From contig PUDQ02000001.1 of NCBI GenBank assembly GCA_002964805.2, positions 9,014,001 through 9,078,000 on the forward strand: a DNA stretch of 64,000 bases, in the 5' to 3' direction. The position numbers were made by a program, and so were the translations under genes. Below are positions 1 to 11,437 of the stretch, in pieces. Position 1 is the first letter of the stretch, and every line of letters starts with the position of its first letter. Below the pieces are notes generated by a model. The model was given only the letters and a program-made list of their open reading frames with translations, made no database searches and was not told the DNA's origin. Source of the DNA: Trametes villosa (taxonomy: Eukaryota; Basidiomycota; Agaricomycetes; Polyporales; Polyporaceae).

Positions 1-1201
1 GTGTCCCCCATAAGGGCGAACAGAAGGATCAGTTCACTAGCGCTATGCATGACTGGAACGAACACATCCGTCGCGCTGGACAGGCTGAGTATGCTCATTG
101 GTGTACACGCTGCGTCCGACGGTATGATGACCCCGACGGCGTTGCACGTAAGAAGCATTGTCATTCAATCCTGAGCGCTGTCTCACTTAGTATGTACAGG
201 TTATGTAGACTGCGTCATCACCGACGGCATAGAAATGGGCCGTCCGTGCTGCGCAGTAGCCCACTGTACGGAACCGCTACCGACAACACAGTCACAGTTC
301 TGTTTGGGCCACACAGGCGAGGCCCGCTACTGCGTGGTGGAGGGCTGCTGTTACGCTCATCGAGAGAAGCATCGGACGTGCACGCTTCACGCTGCCATCG
401 AGGAGTTGCATATCGAGACGGGCAAGGCCATGTTCACGCTACGAACACGACTTCAACGTGCGAAGGTCGGGCAACCAACAGATGCGCTACAACCCGCCCC
501 CCCCCCCCCGGACGACGAGGAGCTAGAGGGCACCTGCCCCGAGAGGACTCTCAGCGGTGATCGCCCTAACGTTCGGGCGCGGTTCGGACGCCGGCGGACA
601 CACAATGAGCAGCTCATTGTGCGCCCATGCGGGATCATCACCTGCCGGGAGACTTTTTACGGGTCAGAGACTGTTCCGCAGGTCGTGGTATGTGCGGGCG
701 ATGGCAACATCTATCTGCTTACTCAGATGCATTCAGGACATGATCTGCAAGAAGCACCTTGTGCCCGGATCACTACCGTCCTACATTCACTACGACAACA
801 ACTGCTCCCTGTACAAGCACTGCGCGGCAACGCCTGGCGAAGATCTACATCTGAAGGTCGGCCTTCCTGTTGATGTCTTCCACTGGACCTGCAAGCACAA
901 GAAGACAGATGTGGAATGCTCGCTTCACTGCAACCCGCACATGTTCCCAGAGCTGCTCCGGGACGGCGCCAGTAGCGGGTGGCACTTCAATTCCTCACGC
1001 ACAAAGCAGACGAACGTGTGGTTTGGCGGGTACAGCTCTATTATCCGGGAAATGGGTGCGGTGAAGTACACGTTTTTCCTGAATGAGATGATCCGGTTGA
1101 AGACTCGGAACGAGCTCACGCGACAGAAGCTCGAGAAGGATGGGTGTATGCCAGGGTACAGGGAGGACTTGCGCTTCACAGATACGGATGTCACCGCGTA
1201 G
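1..1201 (+). CDS. KDZ-family transposase, 3' part (truncated by window edge)
   Basis: This is the C-terminal part of a Kyakuja-Dileera-Zisupton (KDZ) DNA transposase; the 5' end lies left of the window. Three exons join in frame: 1-147, 200-687 and 737-1201, with GT-AG introns of 52 and 49 bp. Exon 1 carries a cysteine-rich stretch (HWCTRC). Exon 2 has a CxC5/CxC6-type cluster (RPCCAVAHC, FCLGH, VVEGC, RTCTLH) followed by a Lys/Arg-rich linker. The catalytic-domain signatures are NEQLIVRPCG, YDNNCSLYKH, DVFHWTCKHK, HCNPHMFPEL and QTNVWFGGY, in the order known for the family. The 49-bp intron is needed to join PQVV to DMICKK. The visible reading frame is intact apart from the missing start, so the element could be recent. 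No terminal repeat was found on the right side. Confidence 0.88.
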
Positions 1202-1334
1202 AAGCATACTCAGAATGATAGCAATGTGATCGTGATTGTGGGACGGCTACGGCGATTTACAGGACAATATAACAATAACATATGCAGAACAATTAGAATG
1301 TGCAGGGGGCGCTACTCCAAAACTCCACCTCCAC

Positions 1335-2784
1335 TCATGTCTCGTCGTCGCTGTCCAGGGTCAGGTCAATGTCGACTGTCTGGAAGTCGACTGCACGGCC
1401 CTTCCCTTTCTGTGCCGCGCTCAGACGGGGTATGATCTCCGAGTCCTCGTCATCAGAGGTGAGGTCGATAACTGACCCGGACGACAGAGCACGGATGTGC
1501 GGAGATGTTGATGACGACGATGACACCGAGGGTAACGAGCTCGCGGAGGACGGTGATGAGACCGAGCTAGGTGGCGTTGTCGATGATAGGCTGGCGGTGG
1601 CAGACAATGTTGGCACAGAGGGAGCGTGTCTGGAGATGCAAAGACCGGGAGCAGAGCTAGAACCAGGCACCGCGGACAAGCGCGAGCGCATCGCACGAAG
1701 GTCTGATAGGGATGCTTGAACTGCAGCAGCAGTGTCCCTTTCAAACGCCTCCTCGCTGGGGGGCGACCAGGGAGCAGGGGAACACCAGTCCTGAGGCACG
1801 ACAGCCGTGATAGGTTCAGGTGACAACTCGGAGCTTGTTGACGCCTGAGGGAAGAGCCTATGCCACTTGTCGAGTGAGGCACGAACTGCAGCCAGATATG
1901 CGTCGATCTTGTCGTCCTCAGCGTCATCATACTCGCACAGAGTGCATCCAGGGTGATCGGGCTGAAGGCAGGCAAAGCCCTGCATGGAAATGGATGCGAG
2001 AGGCGATGTCGTTTGCCTAGCCTTGACGGAGGGAGGAGGCGGGGAGATGATCGTGAGACGAGAGCGCTTCCGAGACATGAGCTGGGAAGATGTAGACGGG
2101 CCAGGCAATGGAGACTTCGAAAGGTAGCGAGGGATGTTGGCGTAGGGTGACAGTGCTCGAGGGGCGGCAGCTACGAGCGGTGGAGTGGCAGCTGTGTGCG
2201 GTGGTGGCGCAGCGGGTGGGTTCGCAGCTGCGAGTGGGGGCACAAGCGGCAGCGGAGGCCCGACTCCAAGCTGAGCGAGTGCATCGGGCGGGAGCGCCTT
2301 GTGGATGTGACACCCTCCAGAGAACTTGCAGTGCTTGCAGCAAAACTGACGATCGCAAGCCCGAGCCACACGCGTAGACTCACAGGAAGACACAGGACAG
2401 CGTTTAGGACCCAGCTCCAGATCGTGCCCAAGCGCAGACATGGCCTCAAGCCCCAGAGACTGAGCTCGGCGGGGAGGAGGTGGTGGAGGGGCAGGGGGAA
2501 GTGCGTGGTCAGTGCTCAGGGCCCGAGGCTGCACGCCCCTAGGTTTGTTGCACCAGCGGAAGAACAAGGGGTGTAGCGGTTCGCCGTTGCTACCCTGTTT
2601 TGTGCACTAACATAACATAGAGGTTAGCTGGTAACGTAGCAGACAGTCATGAACCTGTACATACCTTGACGTAGGGCCTACGAAAGTTGGGCTTGGTAGG
2701 ATCTAAGACGTACTGGATTATCAGCACCTCTAGGCAGTAGATACACTCCCAGAAGTCCTTCGCGAGTGTCCAATGGTTGCACAT
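1335..2784 (-). CDS. uncharacterised basidiomycete cysteine-cluster protein
   Basis: Two exons on the minus strand, 2665-2784 and 1335-2594, are joined by a 70-bp GT-AG intron in phase 0. They give about 459 residues from the first ATG; the frame stays open upstream to 2919, so a further 5' exon is possible. The N-terminus has a conserved-looking block (WECIYCLEVLIIQYVLD, then FFRWCNKPRG). Next comes a compact Cys/His cluster (RCPVSSCESTRVARACDRQF, followed by CCKHCKFSGGCHIH) that may bind zinc. The rest is Pro/Ser-rich low complexity ending in an acidic tail (VDIDLTLDSDDET). I recognise the pattern as one repeated in basidiomycete genomes, but no function is known to me. The same cysteine block recurs at 12,418-12,717 in the hAT-split gene, which suggests local paralogues. 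Confidence 0.55.
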
Positions 2785-2919
2785 AGAAGGGGCAGACGGG
2801 GCGGATGAGGGGAATGCGGGAGGTACCGCTCGCTGAGGAGGCAGTCGGCACAGAGGTGGGAGGGGGTATGGGCGGGGCGTCGACAACCTCCTGTGGTACT
2901 TATAAACGCCAAAAGCCCT

Positions 2920-4486
2920 TCACAGAAGATGCCGTGGATTTTCTGACATGCTCACCCATGACCTCATGAATGTACCGTTGTGCTTCTGCCTGACGTATAC
3001 GTTTGATTCAAGCCTTGCAATCGGGTCTGACTGGCTTTCAGGATCGAGCCTGGCTGGACGATGCAGAATAACGACACTGCGATTGGGCCTGGGACTGCTT
3101 CGTGATCGAGCCCGTCCACCGCTATGGGCGTACAATCGAGGTGTATGCGCAATTGTGTTCTTGCGATTGGGCCCTGGACTGCAGAGACCGCGAGATTGAC
3201 TGTGGAATGGATCGGTCTGAAATGGGCCTGTCTGAAATGGGCCTGACACTAGCGTTGTGATCGGGCCCGCGTGGAGCTGCAGGGGGAGTTGAGTGTACAC
3301 GTCTATTGAGCACAGTGAGCCGCAGAGCCAGCTGGTTGAGGCAGGTAGATTGCAGTTCAGCACCCTGAGGCACCCTGAGGTTGCAACATGAGTGGAGAGG
3401 GACTCGCAGGCACAGTGAAAACCGACATGGCGGCACAAGAATGACGCTCTGCGGAAAGGCGCCCAGTGAGACAGTGCTGCAGAGAATATGCGCTCACACT
3501 CCAGGCATAAATTAGCAAGCACAAAGAGTTACATAGTCAGATTCTCCTAAGCCAGCTGCATGTTCCCATGTCATCAAATTGTATTGCAGAGCATGGGGCG
3601 CAGAGGAATTCAAGTAACACCGCACCGGGGGTTTATACTTAAGCGCCCCCTCGCCACTAGGATGTAGCGCCCGGAAGTACAGTTATCTCTTCCTCTTAAC
3701 GCTCCCTCACCCTCGCCCCCGACGCGGCCTTAAGACGATATACGGACACCTACGACGCGGCAGGCACAACACTGACCCACGCCAACGCTGGCCCGACAAA
3801 GACGAGTCCGCGTTCACTCTCTACCTCCCCCACTGGCTTTACTTGCTCACGCCGGACGCGGACCCTCGCACTCACCGCAGATGAGCCCGGCCACTGTGGG
3901 CAATATGTGCTGGTGCGTGAACGAGGCCAAGCAGGTGAGTTCTGAAGCCAGAGCGGGCGAGGACGTCGGCGCAACGCGGCGGGCACAACCGCGACGGGCA
4001 CGGCTCAGCCCCCAAGGGCGACCGCAACAGCCACGACGACGGACGAGCTCACAAATGATGGCGAGTACGACCCCGGCCTGACGTGCACCCCAGGCCGAAG
4101 ACGAGCCCGCCCAAAGCAAACGACCGCGAATGCGGACGTCCGAGACGGACAGGCACGAAGACGGACAGGTACAGAGCGACACGACGGGCATGACGGATGC
4201 GCACCCCAAGGCAAGATGACGCCGGCGCGCACCCCTAGGCCCAACGAAGGACGACCCCGGCGTAGGCCCAAGTCAGACAGGCCTGCCCCGCGCGGGCCCC
4301 CCGAGGAAGGTCACAACGCGACGGGCACAACGCCGGACGAGACGGACACCAGACGAGGATGGAGATGACGCCGGACACTAAGGTATCGCTGTTGGTAGAG
4401 AATATACATGGAGGTTTCGCTGTTGCTAGTATGTAGAGTTTCGCTATCGCTAGTACATAGGGTATCGCCGTCACTAGTAATGCATA
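2920..4486. other. intergenic stretch without a supported gene
   Basis: No reading frame here shows family signatures or a coherent exon chain. From 3003 to 3275 there is a degenerate array built on words such as GATCGAGCCTG and GATTGGGCCTG. It includes an exact 15-bp tandem duplication (3216-3230, 3231-3245) and a 10-bp one (3361-3370, 3371-3380). From about 3750 to 4350 the DNA is GC-rich, with repeated GACGGGCAC-like words. Confidence 0.5.
4386..4480. repeat. short tandem repeat, four degenerate copies
   Basis: Four copies of a TCGCTGTTGCTAGTA-like unit start at 4386, 4417, 4441 and 4465, with spacing of 31, 24 and 24 bp. They lie just 3' of the split cysteine-cluster gene. Confidence 0.6.
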
Positions 4487-6036
4487 CTACGTACGCTTGT
4501 GCGATGGGAGCTCCTTCCAACCCTTCAGCTTTGTGCGACACTCCGACCAGAGCCCTTCAGCCGTGCGCGGCTGCTCCATAATCCACCGTCGCTGCACCTC
4601 AGGTGACTTGTGTCACGTGGTGCGCTGCGTCTGGTATGTCGCATACTTGTACGGTCGACCCTGGAAAACGATGCTGAACCTGGCGCCTACGCTATCATCG
4701 CCGGCCGCAGCCTTGCCAATGATAATGAATGCCATGGCCATGTCGCGTGTATAGATACCATACGGCCACGGGTGTCTGTTAAGCGGTGGGGTGAACACCA
4801 CGCCTTGCTCCCAGAGCTTGTCGTAATTGTCGTGGGGATCGGGGTTGATCATGGGAGGGAAGACAATGTAGCTCGATATTGGCGGGCGGAGAGTAAGTGC
4901 AGCATATACCAGAGACGCCGGTGCGAGTGCCTGAGGAGTGTCTAGACAAACTGGCTGAGGCGGGGGCTCAACACAGTGGGGCGGCAGAGGCTCAGTTCCG
5001 TGGTCAACTAGTCCAGCTCCGGGAGGGATAGCAGAGCTAGGAGCCTGAATGCCAGCGGGAATGTTGCCAAACGAGTCCACGGACATCAAGCTGTCTCGAG
5101 ATGAAACCAGAGACATCAGAGACGTCGCCGAGACCAGGGAGGCCATAGAGTGAGAGGACTGGGAAGCATGGGGAACGGCAGTGGTAGCACCAGCTGAACC
5201 AAGTTGTCGAAGTCGCGGGTCTAGCCACGACGGTGCCGCTTGAGTGGTAGACTACTGACATATGTCAGCCATACGGTCAGAGATTACAAGGTGGGGTCAT
5301 GTCACTGTATGTACTTGAGTGGTGTGGACAATAGGACCCACTGGGCCACGGTTCACCCATGAGCGCCAACACCCATTGAGCCCGGTAACAATGTCGCAGA
5401 TCCCATCCCGGCCTTTGCAGAGAGCGACTGGTTCCAGGCGGTATAGGAGAGATTCGCGAGAGTTGACCATCACCACTGAGGAGACGGTTTCATGGTGCCA
5501 GGTCCTCGACGTCAGGACGAAGCATTGGATAGGGGCTGTAGGGAGGATGGATAGACGGTCGAGGATGTCTTGCTGGGATGCCAGAGTGAACGCGGGGAAT
5601 GTTGCAATTCTTTGACGAGTGAACACTAGCGGCTCGTCCGTGTCCTGCGCGTTGTCAGGCTCGCGCGAACGGTAATACGGTTGATCACCACTTACATTAA
5701 CCCAGATGTACACGACCACGCTGTGCTCCACTTGTACGGTAAGTGCACGGCGGGCCTCTTCTGCCCGTACCTTCTCAAGCCGAATCTGCGTACACTGATC
5801 CCAGTCTTTCAGTAGTGCCGGGGGTAGGACAGCCTTGAAGCTGCAAGGTGCCGGTTCAGCGTCGTCAGCTGAGCTGGGTGGCGGGACCAGTTGCTCGGCG
5901 GGGTTTTCTGGCAGAGCTGGTCGGCGTATCGGTACTGCAGGTGGGGGATAGTTGAGGGTAAAGGGATCGGGAGGGTTGGGGATAGGTTGTGTGGCGTTTG
6001 CACGCCGAACTTGATCATGTGTCTTGTATCCGCACG
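4487..6036 (-). pseudogene. C-terminal part of a cysteine-cluster family gene split by a hAT element
   Basis: On the minus strand, an exon from about 6028 to 5315 joins 5251-4613 through a 63-bp intron ending in TAG, in phase 0. The protein has a Pro-rich linker, then a conserved-looking core (SFKAVLPPALLKDWDQ, VEHSVVVYIWVN, FPAFTLASQQDIL). The next exon ends in PWPYGIYTRDMA and ARFSIVFQGRPYKYATYQ. The frame stops after QRTT. A plausible continuation (EGLWSECRTKLKGWKEL, stop at 4487) lies in another frame, so a frameshift or a missed intron is likely. The first residues before TCGYKTHD belong to the hAT terminus, not to this gene. Its N-terminal half lies beyond the element at 12,418-12,717. 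Function is unknown. Confidence 0.55.
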
Positions 6037-6081
6037 TAGGGAATAGCAAGGGTAGGGATATCCGCACAGATATATTACACA

Positions 6082-6200
6082 TACCCGCGGGGGTACGGGT
6101 ACGGATTGGGACATTGCATACACTGTAGAAACCCGTACCCGCAGGCGAGATATCCGTACCCGAGGTCCGGGTACCCGCTTTGGGACGGATATCTGTTGTG
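6082..6200. repeat. hAT left subterminal repeats
   Basis: This is a cluster of GGGTACGG and CCGTACCCG words in both orientations. It mirrors the cluster at 12,290-12,400 near the other end of the hAT element. Such arrays are usual transposase-binding regions in hAT elements; that role is inferred here. Confidence 0.6.
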
Positions 6201-6340
6201 GTACGGATACTTGCCCAAAGCAGCGGTTCTACTCAACGCCACCACCACAGGATTCCTTTTTAGGTAGCTTACCTACACTCCCAACTGTATAGTACCACAC
6301 TGGAGGGGAGGTCGAGACGGACAAGGACCCACACAGGCGC

Positions 6341-6347
6341 ATAAAAA
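6341..6347 (+). promoter_or_regulatory. TATA-like element of the hAT transposase gene
   Basis: An A/T-rich ATAAAAA core lies about 55 bp upstream of the transposase ATG at 6396 and is followed by a C/A-rich leader. The position fits a short 5' leader; this is inferred from sequence only. Confidence 0.35.
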
Positions 6348-6395
6348 GACTCTGCCGCAGCCCACTGCACTTCTACCAACCACCCCAGAACAGCC

Positions 6396-7714
6396 ATGGC
6401 CCGAAGCACCCGCTCAGACAAGAAGGCTGCTGCTCCTCGCAAGAGCAAGACTCCCACCGCCGCAAAACGTACTGCTGCCCCGAAAGGTTCACACTGTCAC
6501 TCAAACAGTCGAGGTCGCAACCACTGACTTCAAGCCACCAGCGAGCCGGAAGAGGCCATCTCGACAGCAGACCAAGAGCTCAGTACTGACGGTCGAGACA
6601 TCCTCTAAAGAGTCCGACACCGCCGAGGACAGGCCCCCTGCCAAGAAACAGTACCGGCAGGCCTCAGTCGAAGACGTCCCCGACGAGGACGACATCATCG
6701 ACCTCGGGGATGTTAGCACCTCTAAGGCCTCGGGGTCCGAGAGCGAGGAGGATCTTGACCTCGAGGAGGAGCTCGGTACGCCACATCTATCTAACCATGC
6801 ACACATCGTTCATCAGTACTGAACGTCACACTAGAGAAGGCCCAGCGCCAGTGGACGTCCCCCATATACGCCTTCTTCAAACCGGAGGTCGTCGTCGGTG
6901 AGCACAAAGGCCGCCCGGCCCAGCTCTTCACCTGCGCCGCGAAGGGATGCTCGGCGAAAGGTCCACTCGCTCGCTACATGGATAGAAACGACAAGTCAAC
7001 CGGCAATCTACATAAGCACGCGAAAGCGTGCTGGGGAGCAGAGGCAGTCGCTCGCGCCATGGAGGCGAAGGACGCCGACGAGGTCCGTAACACCATCATC
7101 AAGGGCCTGCAAGAGAACGGATCAATCATGGCCATGTTCGAGCGCAAGAAAGGGAGCAAGATCACCTACTCTCATCGTCAGCACACGCGCGCGGAATCTC
7201 GGTAAGCCCAGTCGAACATCGCACACGTGCTACGAACTGACAAGATGTTAGTGCCGAGATTGTGCGGTGGGTAACAGAAAGCGCACGGCCGTTCTCCATT
7301 GTCGAGGACCGCGGCTTCATGTCGCTGATGAAGACGGGCCGCCCGGGCTACTTCCTTCCGTCGCCGAGCACCGTCTCACGCGATGTGAACCTCGTCTTCT
7401 TGCGCAGCCGTGAGCGCATCGCGAGGCTTCTGCAGGTCAGTAAGGGGTACTAGTACAATATGAGTTAGTACTTACCATGAGTTTACACAGGATTACGATG
7501 GCCGCCTCAGCTTCGGCACGGACGCTTGGACGTCGCCCAATCACCGGGCGTTCGTGGCAATCACCGTCCATCTTGAGGTGAAGGGCGAGTCCCTGCGGTT
7601 TCTCCTCGATATCGTCGAGGGTCGAGGTGCCGGAGGTACGTCCGAGCGGCCTGGAACAGTAGTGAGCAAACATACTAATGGTGATCCTATCATAGGCACA
7701 TACCGGACTCAACC
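6396..7714 (+). pseudogene. hAT transposase, N-terminal half (BED finger and DDE start), broken
   Basis: The start at 6396 begins a basic N-terminus (MARSTRSDKKAAAPRKSK). The frame is lost by one base in a C-run near 6478-6481 and resumes as RKVHTVTQTVEV. Introns at 6776-6834, 7202-7251, 7436-7490 and 7636-7695 restore a continuous protein. It has a BED-type finger (WTSPIYAFFKPEV, CAAKGCSAKG, STGNLHKHAKACW), then TYSHRQHT, RPFSIVEDRGF, and the catalytic-domain start LSFGTDAWTSPNHRAFVA (the Asp in TDAW is the first acidic residue). A tandem 7-bp duplication (GTCGAGG at 7614-7620 and 7621-7627) shifts the frame again. Coding stops at AHTGLNL, where the long-armed element begins. About 300 residues of the central DDE/RNase-H region expected in the family are absent. 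Confidence 0.85.
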
Positions 7715-8341
7715 TCCAGCTGCTGTTGTAGAGTTGATACATCAGGAACCGGTAAGTCCTGTGGGACGCCATACAAATATAACCGGCTATAAGCGAACCC
7801 CCCGGGGCTTCCGGGATCAGTGATGGCTCCTGCCATATAGGGTAGGCAGCCTCCGGGAGGCCTGCTATCTCCCCAGAGATAGCAGATGTGGCTAATCTCG
7901 AGAGATAGCAGCCTTATCTCTCCTGATTAGCCACATCTGTTATCTCCCGGGCCTCCCTCCCTTCCCGGTGGCCCCGGAGCGCGGGCGCTTATTTCCCGTT
8001 TAGGTCGGCAGGAGGGGGGGTGCTCTCCCCTCTGTACATAGCTCAGTTCCTGGCCGTTTGGGCTGTGAATAGACTCATTTTGTTTGCATTTTCAGGGCGA
8101 ACACAATGGTGGAATGTTCCTGGCGATTGGGTAACGTACAGGCCCGCTAGTATGTAGCACTGATCTGCCCTTACAGAACTGGTAAATGGGTGATATCTCG
8201 CCCATTTCCTCGCGCGCCGCCACGGTGAAAGTACTCCCGGAATCGGGTAATCAACGCGCATCTAACGAGCCCTCACGCGCGGGAATCCGACCGCGGGGAG
8301 CCGAGCTGTGTAGGTGCCTCCTGGGAGGAGGTGCCCCAGCT
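7715..8341 (+). repeat. left inverted arm of the 2.19-kb element
   Basis: Matches the reverse complement of 9277-9903 with only a few mismatches. The open frames inside it, such as one spelling HQEPVSPVG, occur in both arms and are repeat shadows, not genes. Confidence 0.85.
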
Positions 8342-9276
8342 GGGCGGATCTGGCCGGGGAAGGGCTGAAAATACCTATGCTACGTATGGCAAGGCAGGAA
8401 ACCCATCCTGCGCACGCCCAGCGAGGTCTACCCAATTGGAGAGGGCAGACAGTACCTACCTAGTAGTCAGCTCCCTCGCTCGATTCAGTGCTCCCCCATG
8501 CTTCCAGACGGGCGCTGTTTTATGCCGTAGGTGTATACCATACTGTACTATAGATCTCCCAATTTTCAGGTCCATGCGCAACATACTGTAAAAGATATTG
8601 AGCTCGCGCTTTCTGAGGATATTCAGCCTCCTGAATATCCTCCTGGGGGCGTATCGCGCTCGCAAGGGCGCCGTCAGGTCCGCGTTTAAAATACCTACGA
8701 AGTGCAAAAGGAAGCATGTGAATTGGTGGAGAACTGAGCGAGAAATTAGAGTAACACTGTCCCAGAGACAGAAGTGAGACGCGTCTCACTCTGCTCACAA
8801 GCAGTGCCACTCGAGAATTCACTTGAGTGGCTGTCTGTAGACTGTAAAATGCATATCTCTGTCAGTTCTCCACCATTTTCCGCAAAATCACCTGCGTTTT
8901 GCTCGTGTTTGCTGCCGCATTTTAGGTGTGCCCTGCTCTCCCTGCCAGGGGTAGGCGATCTGCCCCCAGAATGGGCTACATTCTTAAACTGATAAGCAAT
9001 TTCATAGCTTGCGCACGGCGCGATAGGAAAGATGAAGGTATGCCTAACTGCACGCATTCCACAGCTCTCAGGATCAAAAGAGATCGGGGGAAACGGTAAG
9101 AAACTGAGCTTTTTATGTACCTTTTACTCTAGGTGTCTCAGAAAGTGTCTCATGAGGTATTCTCACTTTTTCAACAAGCCTGAAGGCCTGATATATGGCC
9201 AGCCTGGATACTATAGTACTACAGCTACTATACAAGCCCTTTTGCGCCCAGATCCATCCACATATGGCTGAGGTAG

Positions 9277-9903
9277 AGCTGGGGCACCTCCTCCCAGGAG
9301 GCACCTACACAGCTCGGCTCCCCGCGGTCGGATTCCCGCGCGTGAGGGCTCGTTAGATGCGCGTTGATTACCCGATTCCGGGAGTACTTTCACCGTGGCG
9401 GCGCGCGAGGAAATGGGCGAGATATCACCCATTTACCAGTTCTGTAAGGGCAGATCAGTGCTACATACTAGCGGGCCTGTACGTTACCCAATCGCCAGGA
9501 ACATTCCACCATTGTGTTCGCCCTGAAAATGCAAACAAAATGAGTCTATTCACAGCCCAAACGGCCAGGAACTGAGCTATGTACAGAGGGGAGAGCACCC
9601 CCCCTCCTGCCGACCTAAACGGGAAATAAGCGCCCGCGCTCCGGGGCCACCGGGAAGGGAGGGAGGCCCGGGAGATAACAGATGTGGCTAATCAGGAGAG
9701 ATAAGGCTGCTATCTCTCGAGATTAGCCACATCTGCTATCTCTGGGGAGATAGCAGGCCTCCCGGAGGCTGCCTACCCTATATGGCAGGAGCCATCACTG
9801 ATCCCGGAAGCCCCGGGGGGGTTCGCTTATAGCCGGTTATATTTGTATGACAGCCCACAGGACTTACCGGTTCCTGATGTATCAACTCTACAATAGCAGC
9901 TGG
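9277..9903 (-). repeat. right inverted arm of the 2.19-kb element
   Basis: Reverse complement of 7715-8341. The end sequence CCAGCTGCTATTGTAGAG differs from the left end by one base. Confidence 0.85.
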
Positions 9904-10904
9904 TTCAAGGATGCGACATTGTACTTCTCGCGCGACACCCCAAGCCTCGCCGTCGTGATCCCGGCGATGGATCACATCGACAACCTCCTCACGGACTGGA
10001 CTCGCGACGACGCATACGAGGAGCCCATCCGGGTGGCCTTGGGACTCGCTAAGAAGACTCTGAACCGCTATTACAAGATCAGTGATATGTCTGCAGTATA
10101 TCGCATCGCCATGAGTACGTGGCCTTTCGCTTCTAACGTCTATGCACTGATATACTTATGTTTCTCTAGTTCTCCATCCGCGGTACAAGTTGGACTACTT
10201 CAAGACGGCTCAGTGGCCGAAGACGTGGCAGACGGCGGCGCGCGAGATGGTCGAGGAGGAGTACGCGGCCCACTACGCGCCCAGCAGCAGCGACGGCGGT
10301 AACGAGCCTGACCCCGCTCAACGCTTTGCTACTACCCAGGTGCGCCCATGCGAATTCCTAGCCGCAGCGCGCCATTACTGACCCCGTGTCTGATGTTTCA
10401 TTAGGGCAACGTCTTCGACAACCTCCCAGCGATGGGCGGGGGCAGCCGCAGCCAGCTCGAGAACGAGCTCGAGCAGTACCTCGGCAGCCCCACCGTCCCT
10501 GTCAAGCCCCACGGTGCACTCAGCTGGTGGACCGAGCAGGCAAAGAGGTATCCAACTCTCTCGCGCATGGCGAGGGACTACCTGTCTATTCCCGGTGAGT
10601 CCCGCTTCTTACATGTCACGCCTGCTCTACTAATGATAGTGTAGCTACATCTGTAGACGTCGAGCGCACTTTCAGCCGCGGTCGACGTGTTCTTTCGCAC
10701 GTCCGCAGCCGTCTCAGCGCACGCTCAACTCGCGCCGTCCTGTGCGTCGGTGATTGGTCCCGCCTCGACCTCATCAAGACCGAGGATGTCCGTTCGGTAA
10801 CTGCTATGGCGGAGGTTGACGAGGGCGAGGACGACGTGCAGATGGAGGACGCTTGGGACGACATCAGCAGCGTCCTCGCGTTGCGCGCGCGTGCCTCCAA
10901 GTAG
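9904..10904 (+). pseudogene. hAT transposase, C-terminal half with dimerisation domain
   Basis: Coding resumes right after the long-armed element with FKDATLYFSRDTPSLA, a block normally ~300 residues downstream of where the N-terminal half stops. Exons end at 10,114, 10,339 and 10,594 and resume at 10,170, 10,405 and 10,645, all with GT-AG introns in matching phase. The C-terminal hAT dimerisation region is complete: LSWWTEQAKRYPTLSRMARD, then SVDVERTFSRGR and RSRLSARSTRA. The stop is at 10,902-10,904. With the central catalytic segment gone, this copy cannot make a working transposase, although an intact C-terminal fragment could still be expressed. Confidence 0.85.
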
Positions 10905-11437
10905 TCTACGGTTCTCCTTTGTATGTACTCAGCCACAGTGTCTCGTACTTGACGACACCCCCGTGTGCGCCGACACCTCGCGCCCCATCCCTGCTCCCCG
11001 TTGCGCGCAGTCCCCTCGTGCACGTTCCTTGCGCCCTGTCCTCGAGTCGAGTGCGTTCCTCGCGCCCTCGCTCGCCTTCGTCTCTGAGCTCGCACACGGG
11101 TACCTCGTCTGTGCGCTCTTGTCCTCGCATGCAGCTACATCACTGCCCAGCCCTCGTGCATCGCCGTCCGTGGTGTCCGCGTCACGCGCCACCGTCCCCT
11201 CGTTCTTGTGTGCGCCGCTGTCCTCGCTCACGCTCACGATTGTAGTAGTTCAACTTGTATTGTACCGTTAGAAGCTCAGTAATAGCTGCCCTCCGTGACG
11301 CTTGCCTCGCTCGGAGAGTGTGCCCTAATCAGTAGGCTGTCGGGGACGTCCGGATTTATTTTGCAGCTGCCTGCTCGCCCTCCGTCCAGTCCGCCTCTCT
11401 GCCTACGTCCTCCCGCTCTCTCGCGTTGTGTTGTCCG
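10905..11437 (+). repeat. strand-asymmetric CT-rich stretch 3' of the hAT transposase
   Basis: The plus strand is dominated by C/T words such as CTCGCTCGCCTTCG. It is open in several frames because of composition, but no frame has family signatures. A similar tract follows the DUF6698 gene at 26,163-26,600. Confidence 0.5.

Larger units (their letters stand above)
7715..9903. mobile_element. 2.19-kb element with 627-bp terminal inverted repeats
   Basis: Bases 7715-8341 and 9277-9903 are near-identical reverse complements, 627 bp each. They differ only at scattered sites, for example near the outer ends (GGGACGCCATAC versus GGGCTGTCATAC). The outermost sequence is CCAGCTGCTGTTGTAGAGTT. Both arms contain shorter internal palindromes around GATAGCAG. 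The 935-bp interior (8342-9276) has no recognisable gene. No clear target duplication is visible; the two flanks correspond to hAT positions about 300 residues apart, so the insertion coincides with a deletion. This is a non-autonomous foldback-like element of unknown superfamily. Confidence 0.85.

Noticed and set aside
2920..3522. 200-codon minus-strand open frame
   Set aside because: It overlaps degenerate tandem repeats, has no family signature, and splice sites do not extend it.
7554..7823. Open frame spelling HQEPVSPVGRHTNITGYKRTP as a gene
   Set aside because: The same text occurs in both inverted arms (also near 9778-9900) and continues hAT coding only by accident.
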